From positions 1 through 17,891 of the forward strand of contig SKZS01000052.1 of assembly GCA_007127255.1 (NCBI GenBank): DNA of 17,891 bases, written 5' to 3'. Origin of the DNA: Syntrophomonadaceae bacterium. GTDB taxonomy: Bacteria; Bacillota; Dethiobacteria; DTU022. The position numbers were made by a program, and so were the translations under genes. This document shows positions 6,918 through 14,233 of this stretch, one piece after another; the stretch's first letter is position 1; every line of letters starts with the position of its first letter. Under the pieces are notes generated by a model. The model did not search any database. It was not told the DNA's origin and worked only from the letters and a program-made list of their open reading frames with translations.

Positions 6918-6976
6918 GAATAGACCAAACGCTGCTGCAAAAATTATGATAAAAGCTTTTAGAACAGGTGAATAAA

Positions 6977-8218
6977 ATGTCCTGGTACTTTGCGCTATTC
7001 GGATCTATAGCTGTAATACTGGTTTGTATTTACAAAAAAATAAATATTGGTTTAACAATGATTACAGGTGCTGTAGCTCTCGGCCTGTTGACAGGACTTT
7101 CACCCCGGGGTTTTTTAGAGGTAACTATCAGTGGGCTTTGGAATAGTATCACCATCATGCTGATTATTAGCATCCTGCTGCTCGGCGTTCTCGGTCATAT
7201 TCTTAAAGCAACAGGAGCCCTTGGTGAAATTATTCTTAACCTTAATGCGCTGGTCACTGATATACGGGTTATTGCCGCCGCGATGCCAATGCTGATTGGA
7301 ATGTTACCCGTTCCCGGTGGCGCCATTTTATCCGCTCCCCTGTGCGCCGAAGCAGGAACCCGTATCAAGGCATCACCTGTACACCAGGCTGCAATCAACA
7401 ACTGGTTCAGACACGTTTTATACTTCATGTTTCCTCTTTTTCCCAGCATGATTATCGCTTCAGAACTCTCAGGTGTAAACCTCGGAAGATTCTTTTTACA
7501 TAACCTGCCACTAACTATTATTGGAACAGTTTTCGGTTTCTTCATACTGTTTAAAGGATACACAGGCCCAAAACATACAGAAAACTCCGCTTTTTCATTA
7601 CACAAAACCGTTTTGCTAATAAAAAGCATTCTCCCCCTTTTGTTAATCCTTATCCTCGTAGTTTTTTTCGATATCTACTTTCCTCTGGCCCTTACGGCAG
7701 GTATTACGCTGGCCCTCGTTAACTACCTGCCGTCTGCAGGCCGGATAAAAGAAATTTTAAACCGTGCGCGTACCATGATTCTGCCGGGAATTAAAATTAA
7801 GGTTGTCCTGATTATCGCCGGGATTATGCTTTATAAAGAAATGCTCACCCATACAGCAGTGATCAGCGACTTGACAAACCTGGTGTTAGAGATGGGGCTG
7901 CCGGTAATTTTCCTGATTGCCGTGATTTCCTTCCTGGTTGGCATGCTGACAGGTGACAACTCTGCCAGTGTAGCCATTCTGTTTCCGTTATTTATGCCCC
8001 TGATCCCTGCAGGCGGAGTTGTCACCAGCGCCTATTTTGCTTATCTTTACGCCGGATCGACTGCCGGGCATATTATTTCTCCAGCCCACCCGTGTTTTTC
8101 CTTAACCAAAGAATATTATGCCGTTGAAATAAAAGATTATATTATTAAAACCCTGCCTATGCTGGCCATAGTTATGACAGCAGGCTTTCTGATTACATTG
8201 CTATTCGGGTATTACTGA
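6977..8218 (+). CDS. DUF401-family polytopic membrane permease
   Basis: A 413-residue integral membrane protein with about ten to twelve hydrophobic segments and short loops, of the DUF401 family (related in fold to GntP and citrate-type carriers). Conserved family stretches are visible: MLPVPGGAILSAPLCAEAG, INNWFRHVLYFMFPLFPS, then LTGDNSASVAILFP and AGSTAGHIISPAHPCFSLT, which resemble the two re-entrant loop regions of such carriers. The substrate is unknown; a small organic acid is a guess by fold only. I prefer the ATG at 6977 because AGGTGA lies 7 bases upstream; a GTG at 6968 would add three residues. Separate unit with its own promoter and a terminator shared with the convergent acyl-AMP ligase. 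Confidence 0.82.
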   Translation: MSWYFALFGSIAVILVCIYKKINIGLTMITGAVALGLLTGLSPRGFLEVTISGLWNSITIMLIISILLLGVLGHILKATGALGEIILNLNALVTDIRVIAAAMPMLIGMLPVPGGAILSAPLCAEAGTRIKASPVHQAAINNWFRHVLYFMFPLFPSMIIASELSGVNLGRFFLHNLPLTIIGTVFGFFILFKGYTGPKHTENSAFSLHKTVLLIKSILPLLLILILVVFFDIYFPLALTAGITLALVNYLPSAGRIKEILNRARTMILPGIKIKVVLIIAGIMLYKEMLTHTAVISDLTNLVLEMGLPVIFLIAVISFLVGMLTGDNSASVAILFPLFMPLIPAGGVVTSAYFAYLYAGSTAGHIISPAHPCFSLTKEYYAVEIKDYIIKTLPMLAIVMTAGFLITLLFGYY

Positions 8219-8247
8219 GGCGACCAGCAAGTCAAAAATAGCATAGT

Positions 8248-8290
8248 AAAAAAGGGAGCTGCAACCATATAAGATTGACTCCCTTTTTAT
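8248..8290. terminator. Bidirectional terminator between permease and acyl-AMP ligase
   Basis: AAAAAGGGAG (from 8249) pairs with CTCCCTTTTT (to 8288); an inner CAA/TTG pair adds to the stem. Runs of T follow on both strands, fitting two convergent genes. Confidence 0.8.
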
Positions 8291-8315
8291 TTTATAACTA
8301 TTTATTGCTGTTTGT

Positions 8316-10097
8316 TTAGGCTGGTTCCAGTATTTTTAGTTCATTTTCCTCGTATTGAGTGCGGCATAGCGTCCTCTGAAGCTTGCCTGAGCTGGTTTTC
8401 GGTAGTGTTCCCGGTTGAACCATCACAATATCGCGCGGAGGAAAACCTACTATATTAACTACCTGCTCACGGATGCTCTTCCTCACCACCTCATGATCTT
8501 CTGCCCTTACTTCGGCAACCACTACTATGGCTTCTTTGCGTTTTGCCCCTTCTATACCAAAAGCAATAACATTTCCGGCCCGCACTCCCTCGACCACACC
8601 AACGGATCTTTCAATGTCTTCGGGGAATATATTCCGTCCGGCAATGATAATCACATCTTTGATCCTGCCGCATAGAACCAATTCAGGCGGACCACCGTCA
8701 GGACCTTCAACAAAGTAAGCCAGATCACCGGTTTTCAGCCAACCATCATTAAAAAGTGATTCATTGAGCTCAGGGCGTTTGTAATAACCTTTCATTACGG
8801 AAGTGCCCCTTATTTCAAGTTCTCCAACTTCCCGTAAACCCCTGTTATTACCTGTTTCCAGGTCGCGTATGCGCATCTCCAGACCGGGAATCGGGGTTCC
8901 AAGCAGTGGAAAGCTCCGGGAACTTTCCTCGTCAGCGCTTATGGGTATAGCTACCCTTTCTGTTTCAAGCTTATTTCGATCAACATTATCGGTTGCCATC
9001 CCCCTGAACGGCGGTGGGAAAGTTCCGCCGAGAGATAGTTCGGCCATGCCAAAGGCACAAAACACTGCTTCACCTCTGAAACCATGAGGTTTGGCTGCAT
9101 CAATTAAAGTTTCCACCACAGCGGGATCTACCGGTTCAGCACCGTTTAAAGCCAGGCGAACCCGGGACAGATCGAGGCTTTCACCTTTGTCGGTCATACG
9201 GCGAAAAGCACGTGCCGCCAAAACCCATGAAAAATTAGGACCAGAAGTAACCGTTCCTTTATAATCGTGCATCCAGCGCAGCCAGTCAACAGGACGGGAA
9301 AGAAAGTCCTGCGGCGAAGCTAAAATAAGCCTGCAACCGCTTACCATTGGAACTGTCAATAAACCAACCAGACCCATATCGTGATAAAGAGGCAGCCAGG
9401 ATACAAATGTATCTTCTGCAACTACTTCAGCTGCCTCAATCATGCCATAAATATTTGCTTCCAGATTTTTATGGGGCAGCATCACACCCTTCGGGCTGGA
9501 AGTTGAACCCGATGTGAACTGCAACACTGCGAGACGATCAGGATCATAAGGGACTTCCCTGTAATCTTCCGCGGAGGGACGACCCGCTTCAGGTAATAGT
9601 TCATCAAGCAGTAGTACGGGAGGATCTCCGGGTTTGGTTTCATGAAAAGCGGCAAGATCCGGATCCAGCAAAAGCAAACTGATGTCCCCGTGCAGCATAA
9701 GAGCGCGGGTTTGATTGGCAAATTCCTCAACAGAACTAAAGCGCATTGGGATTGGAAGCATACTGACACTGCCGCCGGCAAGCCACACGGCCTGGATAGC
9801 AGTAACAATGTTGCGGGTAGTCGGACCAAGCAAAGCCACATGATCTCCTGGTTTTACGCCCTGGCCCTGGAGAATGGCAGCCATTGCTTTTGCATCACTG
9901 TGCAGTTGTCCCCATGTCAGGGTGAGATCTTGCTTTTCACTGTTTCCTGCCGCAGAACCGACAAAAGTAATCGTGTTGGAGCCTTCTGCTACCTGGCTCA
10001 TTTTCTTGAGAAGTGGTTCTGTCTTAATGGATTCGTCAGGTGTACTAATTATTACCGGGTTCTTTTCACTTTTTTCTGTCAGGTCTTTATGGGTCAT
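8316..10097 (-). CDS. Fatty acyl-AMP ligase (FAAL-type adenylating enzyme)
   Basis: ANL-superfamily enzyme, 593 residues, that activates a fatty acid with ATP to acyl-AMP; FAALs normally hand the acyl group to an acyl-carrier protein rather than to CoA. The ATP loop FTSGSTSSPKGVM is at 194-206, the FAAL-typical SWLPLYHDMGLVG at 233-245, the aspartate motif KTGDLAYF near 455-462, and the C-terminal catalytic lysine in LPKTSSGKLQR (565-575). The segment around VDRNKLETERVAIP (372-385) before PLLGTPIPG resembles the FAAL-specific insertion region. A CAGGAGG ribosome site precedes the ATG. No carrier protein, polyketide synthase or peptide synthetase is adjacent, so the acceptor is unknown. Its codons look GC-richer than its neighbours by eye. 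It could also be a divergent acyl-CoA ligase. Confidence 0.85.
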   Translation of the reverse strand: MTHKDLTEKSEKNPVIISTPDESIKTEPLLKKMSQVAEGSNTITFVGSAAGNSEKQDLTLTWGQLHSDAKAMAAILQGQGVKPGDHVALLGPTTRNIVTAIQAVWLAGGSVSMLPIPMRFSSVEEFANQTRALMLHGDISLLLLDPDLAAFHETKPGDPPVLLLDELLPEAGRPSAEDYREVPYDPDRLAVLQFTSGSTSSPKGVMLPHKNLEANIYGMIEAAEVVAEDTFVSWLPLYHDMGLVGLLTVPMVSGCRLILASPQDFLSRPVDWLRWMHDYKGTVTSGPNFSWVLAARAFRRMTDKGESLDLSRVRLALNGAEPVDPAVVETLIDAAKPHGFRGEAVFCAFGMAELSLGGTFPPPFRGMATDNVDRNKLETERVAIPISADEESSRSFPLLGTPIPGLEMRIRDLETGNNRGLREVGELEIRGTSVMKGYYKRPELNESLFNDGWLKTGDLAYFVEGPDGGPPELVLCGRIKDVIIIAGRNIFPEDIERSVGVVEGVRAGNVIAFGIEGAKRKEAIVVVAEVRAEDHEVVRKSIREQVVNIVGFPPRDIVMVQPGTLPKTSSGKLQRTLCRTQYEENELKILEPA

Positions 10098-10202
10098 CTC
10101 TTACCTCCTGGATAATTATTATAATGACATATGAATTAAGAATTATTATTTCTCATAACCTGCATTAAATCCTTTTTTATTAATAAAAAACCTCGTTTTA
10201 TA

Positions 10203-10243
10203 AGAGAAGAGGCGAACCCCGGTTATTGAGTTCGCCTTTTCTC
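10203..10243 (-). terminator. Hairpin terminator at the end of the xerC-hslVU-codY group
   Basis: AGAGAAGAGGCGAAC (10203-10217) pairs with GTTCGCCTTTTCTCT (10229-10243), a 15-bp stem with one G-U pair. It lies just after the codY stop. On the minus strand a T-rich tract (GAGGTTTTTTATT) follows only after about ten bases, so termination efficiency is uncertain. Confidence 0.65.
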
Positions 10244-10269
10244 TAACATTATTAAATTATTTTCCGGTC

Positions 10270-11073
10270 CTAGTAGGACTTTGATTTCTTTGCAAGGTAA
10301 TCGAGCAGGAACGGATTTAGAACTTTAATATATGTTCCCTTCATGCCGAGAGAGCGAGACTCAATAACTCCGGCACTTTCGAATTTTCGCAAAGCGTTGA
10401 CAATCACCGAACGGGTTATACCTAACTGATCAGCAATTTTGCTGGCAACCAGGAGCCCTTCGCTTCCACCAAGTTCCTCAAATATATGCTCAACTGCCTC
10501 GAGCTCCGAATATGAGAGGGTAGCCACGGCCAGCTGAACTACAGCCTTGTTCCGGGCATCTTCTTCAATGATATCAGCTTTTGCTCTCAGGATCTCCATA
10601 CCGACTACTGTAGCGCCTGTTTCTGCCAGTATAAGATCTTCAGCATCAAAGAGCTCGTTAAAACGGGCAAGCAGCAGGGTGCCTATTTGTTCCCCACCAC
10701 CGAGAATTGGAATAATTGTGGTGATTTTGTTAGCAAAAAGGCATCTTTCATTTTCCAGGAAAACACAATCGTTCGTTTTCTGACGCAAGTTAACCCTGGA
10801 CTCATCTTCTCTTAGCAGGAATTCATTGTAGTCTTCAGGGAAATAACCATCATCAAGTACGTTATTTACCATTAACTCACACTCAAACTCATCGACCAGT
10901 GACCATCCGAGGATAACACCCTGTCGATCGGCAATATACACATTGGCATGTATAACATTTTTAAGAACTTCAGCTACTTCCTTAAAGTCAACATGCCGGC
11001 CGGCACTTTTCTGTAGAATCTTGTTAATACGACGAGTCTTCTCAAGCAAGGGAGAAGAAATCACGTCATTCAC
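10270..11073 (-). CDS. codY: CodY global nutrient-responsive transcription regulator
   Basis: DNA-binding regulator that in Gram-positive relatives represses amino acid and stationary-phase genes when branched-chain amino acids and GTP are high. The 267-residue protein has the N-terminal GAF domain (about 10-165), the linker helix, and the C-terminal winged helix-turn-helix ASKIADQLGITRSVIVNA (210-227) followed by LRKFESAGVIESRSLGMKG, almost identical to Bacillus CodY. In contrast the effector loop (about 57-80) lacks an arginine where Bacillus has Arg61, and has one extra residue, although the later FPEDY is kept. A GGTGG ribosome site precedes the ATG. It follows hslU by 22 bases, as in Bacillus. 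Identity is firm; effector specificity is open. Confidence 0.97.
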   Translation of the reverse strand: MNDVISSPLLEKTRRINKILQKSAGRHVDFKEVAEVLKNVIHANVYIADRQGVILGWSLVDEFECELMVNNVLDDGYFPEDYNEFLLREDESRVNLRQKTNDCVFLENERCLFANKITTIIPILGGGEQIGTLLLARFNELFDAEDLILAETGATVVGMEILRAKADIIEEDARNKAVVQLAVATLSYSELEAVEHIFEELGGSEGLLVASKIADQLGITRSVIVNALRKFESAGVIESRSLGMKGTYIKVLNPFLLDYLAKKSKSY

Positions 11074-11095
11074 CCACCTTTCCTCACTTTTTAAG

Positions 11096-12517
11096 TTATA
11101 GGATATATTTACTTAAATCTTTATCTTTAACCACTTTATGCAGCTTGCTTTGAACATATTCCTGATCTACCGTTACCTCTTTTGAAACTACATCGTCGGG
11201 GAGATCAAACGATAAATCTTCAAGCACTTTTTCCATAATAGTATGTAAACGACGTGCTCCTATGTTCTCCATTTCCTGGTTCAGGTAGCAAGCTGTTTGA
11301 GCGATTTCTTCAATCGACTCAGTTGTAAATGTCAATTTCACCCCTTCCGTTTCCAACAATGCGGTATACTGCTTGATAAGAGCATTGTTTGGTTCGGTAA
11401 GAATCCGTTTAAAATCTTCTTCAGTCAGACTGTCCAGTTCTACCCTGATTGGAAATCTGCCCTGAAGTTCAGGTATTAAATCAGAAGGCTTTGTTGTATG
11501 AAAAGCCCCTGCAGCAATGAAAAGAATGTGATCTGTTTTTACCGGACCGTATTTTGTAACCACTGTTGAACCTTCTACGATCGGTAGTATATCGCGCTGA
11601 ACCCCTTCTCTGGATATATCGGGACCAGATCCATGATAATCTTTACCGGCAATTTTGTCAATTTCGTCTAGAAATATTATTCCCAATTGCTCTGCTCTTT
11701 TTAAAGCATCACCAGTTACTGCGTCCATGTCAACTAAACGCTGTGCTTCTTCATGTTCGAGGATTTTTCTCGCTTCAGCAACACTGACTCTACGTTTCTT
11801 TTTTTTAGGCGGGACAATATTTCCCAGGACATCCTGCAAATTTATACCCATTTCTTCCATGCCCTGTCCGGAAAACATGTCCAGCATCTGCGGTTTACGT
11901 TCTTCTACTTCTATCTCTACAGTCTGCTCTTCCAGTTCGCCGTTTAGCAGGCGCTCTTTTACCTTTTTTTGCTCTTCTTTAGCCTGCTGCATTCTTTCCG
12001 CAAAAGTTGCATCCTCGCCGGAACTACTTTCTTCCTGAACGGGTGCAGCCTGAAAAAGAAAGCCCAACGGATTAGTTGAACGTCTTTTTTTCTGAGGCAG
12101 CGGCGCAATGGTTTCTACAATCCGATCATTGGCATTGTTTACTGCTTTATCTTTAACTACCAGCATGCGCTCATTCTGAACAATTCTAACTGACGTTTCC
12201 ACCAGATCGCGAATCATCGATTCAACATCCCGGCCAACATAACCTACTTCAGTAAATTTAGTAGCTTCAACCTTAACAAAGGGAGCATTGACCAACCGGG
12301 CTAGGCGCCGGGCTATTTCAGTTTTTCCGACTCCTGTCGCTCCAATCATCACAATATTTTTAGGAATAATCTCTTCCTGTAAGTCTTCTGAGAGCATTTT
12401 GCGTCGGTATCTGTTTCTTAAAGCCACTGCAACGCATCGTTTTGCGTCTTCCTGACCAATAATGAAACGGTTTAACTCGCTAACTATTTCGCGAGGAGTA
12501 AGTTCCTCCGTTGACAT
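11096..12517 (-). CDS. hslU: HslU (ClpY) ATPase of the HslUV protease
   Basis: AAA+ unfoldase that feeds proteins to HslV. The 473-residue chain shows Walker A GATGVGKT (59-66), the pore loop GYVGRD (92-97), Walker B FLDEID (282-287), the ELQGRFPIRVEL segment with the arginine finger, the sensor-2 region ENIGARRLH and the C-terminal tail ending SKYIL, which in relatives docks into HslV. The intermediate domain (about 110-245) is rich in charged residues, including KKKKRR and KKRR clusters. Start ATG follows a GAAAGG site. It lies 15 bases after hslV and 22 before codY, so the group is very likely one transcript. Confidence 0.98.
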   Translation of the reverse strand: MSTEELTPREIVSELNRFIIGQEDAKRCVAVALRNRYRRKMLSEDLQEEIIPKNIVMIGATGVGKTEIARRLARLVNAPFVKVEATKFTEVGYVGRDVESMIRDLVETSVRIVQNERMLVVKDKAVNNANDRIVETIAPLPQKKRRSTNPLGFLFQAAPVQEESSSGEDATFAERMQQAKEEQKKVKERLLNGELEEQTVEIEVEERKPQMLDMFSGQGMEEMGINLQDVLGNIVPPKKKKRRVSVAEARKILEHEEAQRLVDMDAVTGDALKRAEQLGIIFLDEIDKIAGKDYHGSGPDISREGVQRDILPIVEGSTVVTKYGPVKTDHILFIAAGAFHTTKPSDLIPELQGRFPIRVELDSLTEEDFKRILTEPNNALIKQYTALLETEGVKLTFTTESIEEIAQTACYLNQEMENIGARRLHTIMEKVLEDLSFDLPDDVVSKEVTVDQEYVQSKLHKVVKDKDLSKYIL

Positions 12518-12532
12518 TAAAAAACAACCTTT

Positions 12533-13063
12533 CTACAATTCTTCAATTATTATTGCATCATTGGTATAGATACAAACTTCCGAGGCAATTTTGAGCGCTT
12601 CTGCAGCTATTTTACCAGGCGGCAGATCGGCATTGCGCAAAAGAGCCCTGGCGGCAGACAGCGCGTATGGAGCGCCGGACCCAACCGCGGCAATTCCATC
12701 ATCAGGTTCTATAACTTCCCCGGTTCCGGAAATCATCAGCAGACTATCGCTGCTGGCCGCTACAAGCAGGGCCTCGAGCCTCCTTAAAACACGGTCGGTA
12801 CGCCATTCCTTGGCCAGCTCAACAGCTGCCCGAACCAGGTTTCCCTGGTAGCTCTCCAGCTTGCCTTCAAATTTTTCACAAAGGGTCAGGGAATCTGCGG
12901 CAGCTCCGGCAAAACCGACAATGACTTTTCCTTCGTAAAGCCTGCGTACTTTTTTAGCGCTGTGTTTTATAATTGTGTTGTTGCCAAAAGTTACCTGCCC
13001 ATCTCCGGCAATGGCTACCTTATCACCGATTTTGACAGCCAGTATAGTTGTAGCCTGAAACAT
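12533..13063 (-). CDS. hslV: HslV (ClpQ) peptidase of the HslUV protease
   Basis: Proteasome beta-like peptidase, 176 residues, partner of HslU. The N-terminal nucleophile region reads ATTILAV with Thr5 as the likely active-site residue, and GDGQVTFGN, VGFAGAAADS, ELAKEWRTDR, SGTGEVIEPDDGIAAVGSG and YTNDAIIIEEL match Bacillus ClpQ closely. I place the start at the ATG 13061-13063: it aligns with the family and removes the overlap with xerC that the longer open frame (to 13138) would cause. A weak AAGG site lies upstream. Thr5 is not next to Met1, so a short propeptide must be removed if Thr is the nucleophile. Confidence 0.96.
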   Translation of the reverse strand: MFQATTILAVKIGDKVAIAGDGQVTFGNNTIIKHSAKKVRRLYEGKVIVGFAGAAADSLTLCEKFEGKLESYQGNLVRAAVELAKEWRTDRVLRRLEALLVAASSDSLLMISGTGEVIEPDDGIAAVGSGAPYALSAARALLRNADLPPGKIAAEALKIASEVCIYTNDAIIIEEL

Positions 13064-13082
13064 TCTATAACCGCCTTCGTGT

Positions 13083-13985
13083 TTATTTCCGTGGAAAAGC
13101 CGCACGGTATACTTCCCCAAGCCTTTCCCTGGTAACATGTGTATAAATCTGGGTAGTAGATATACTTACATGTCCCAACAATTCCTGGACAACTCTCAAA
13201 TCGGCTCCGGCATCTAACATGTGGGTGGCAAAAGAATGCCGCAATGAATGCGGTGTAATTCCCACCTTATATGACACCTGCCTGATATATTTTTTAAAGT
13301 TATAGCGTACCCCGCGATCACTGATCGGCCTGCCCCACTTATTGAGAAATAACTCGCTGTAAGTCCGCTCTTCTTTTTCTAAAGCAGCCAATTCCGGACG
13401 AGCTTTTTCTATGTATTCCCTGATTAAACCTGCGGCAACGGTACCCATCGGAACAATTCTTTCTTTTCTGCCTTTACCGTATACTTTAACCAGGCGATCT
13501 TCCAGCTGCAAAGCGTGAATATCTAACCGGACAAGTTCACTTATCCGCAAACCAGATGAATAGAGCAGCTCCAAAATAGCCCGGTCACGCAAACCGAGGG
13601 CGGTGCGGCTGTCGGGCGCTTCCAACAGAGCGGCAACTTCATGGTAATAAAGGAACCTTGGCAGAGTTTTTTCCTGCTTGGGTCTGGCAACAGTCGACCA
13701 TTTTGCCCCGTCCAGAAAATTCTCCCTTTGCAAAAAAAACAAAAAAGAACGCGTCGCAGACAACTTGCGCGCAATCGATCGGCGGGTATAGCCTTTGTCC
13801 TTTAACATAGCGAGAAATCGGCGTAGTGTTTGGTGGTCTGTTGCCTTTAAAACATCCGCGTTATCGCCTTCCAGCTCAAGGAACTGTAAAATATCATTCC
13901 GATAAGCCTGCATTGTTAACGGTGAAGCGTTTTTCCCAATGTAAAGGTGAGCCATAAACCGTTCGAGCCAATCATATACTGTCAC
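13083..13985 (-). CDS. xerC: XerC tyrosine recombinase
   Basis: Site-specific recombinase that, with XerD, resolves chromosome dimers at dif. The 300-residue protein has a SAM-like N domain (about 1-90) and a catalytic domain with every active-site residue visible: Arg147 (SGLRISELV), Lys171 (YGKGRKERIVP), His246 and Arg249 (TPHSLRHSFATHML), His272 (LLGHVSISTTQ) and the nucleophile Tyr281 (IYTHV). I choose the GTG at 13983-13985, which has GGGTG seven bases upstream; another GTG at 14012 would add nine residues with no ribosome site. Position before hslV-hslU-codY is the same as codV in Bacillus, which supports housekeeping XerC over a phage integrase. Confidence 0.94.
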   Translation of the reverse strand: MTVYDWLERFMAHLYIGKNASPLTMQAYRNDILQFLELEGDNADVLKATDHQTLRRFLAMLKDKGYTRRSIARKLSATRSFLFFLQRENFLDGAKWSTVARPKQEKTLPRFLYYHEVAALLEAPDSRTALGLRDRAILELLYSSGLRISELVRLDIHALQLEDRLVKVYGKGRKERIVPMGTVAAGLIREYIEKARPELAALEKEERTYSELFLNKWGRPISDRGVRYNFKKYIRQVSYKVGITPHSLRHSFATHMLDAGADLRVVQELLGHVSISTTQIYTHVTRERLGEVYRAAFPRK

Positions 13986-14019
13986 AACGCAACACCCATA
14001 TAATCCTAACACAACTAAA

Positions 14020-14031
14020 TTGCATATGCAA
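14020..14031. repeat. Perfect 12-base palindrome upstream of xerC
   Basis: TTGCATATGCAA is self-complementary and sits in the leader region 35 bases upstream of the xerC start. It may be a regulator site or chance; no other copy was noticed in the window. Confidence 0.4.
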
Positions 14032-14095
14032 GCAAATAGCGTTGTTTTTTTTAAAATTCCAGCTATTCAAATTCAATATTTATTATCCGTATTAA

Positions 14096-14123
14096 ATCAT
14101 ATTTTTAACAGTATTCTTTACAA
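14096..14123 (-). promoter_or_regulatory. Candidate promoter of xerC-hslV-hslU-codY
   Basis: On the minus strand TTGTAA (14118-14123), a 16-base spacer and TATGAT (14096-14101, five of six). The start point would be near 14089, about 105 bases ahead of xerC. Confidence 0.5.
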
Positions 14124-14163
14124 CGGTGCTTGCCGGAAAAACAATCAGTAAATATTAGTCCTG

Positions 14164-14182
14164 AAAAAAGAAATCGTTTCTT
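14164..14182 (-). terminator. Weak hairpin after dprA
   Basis: On the minus strand AAGAAA-CGA-TTTCTT is followed by four more T, about 50 bases beyond the dprA stop. The stem is only six AT-rich pairs, so termination would be partial. Confidence 0.35.
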
Positions 14183-14192
14183 AAAATTTCGC

Positions 14193-14207
14193 TTGTTTCT
14201 GAAAAAT
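14193..14207. promoter_or_regulatory. Possible CodY-box-like sequence
   Basis: TTGTTTCTGAAAAAT matches 11 of 15 positions of the CodY box AATTTTCWGAAAATT. It lies between dprA and the candidate xerC promoter, about 70 bases upstream of its -35. In such AT-rich DNA a 4-mismatch hit may be chance. Confidence 0.25.
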
Positions 14208-14233
14208 TTACCATAAATATTTTATCATGCCTG

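Noticed and set aside
9642..10115. Plus-strand 157-codon open frame
   Set aside because: It is antisense to the start of the acyl-AMP ligase and shows no domain.
13083..13985. XerC as a phage or integron integrase
   Set aside because: The neighbouring hslV-hslU-codY order and the length point to chromosomal XerC; no attachment site or phage gene is nearby.
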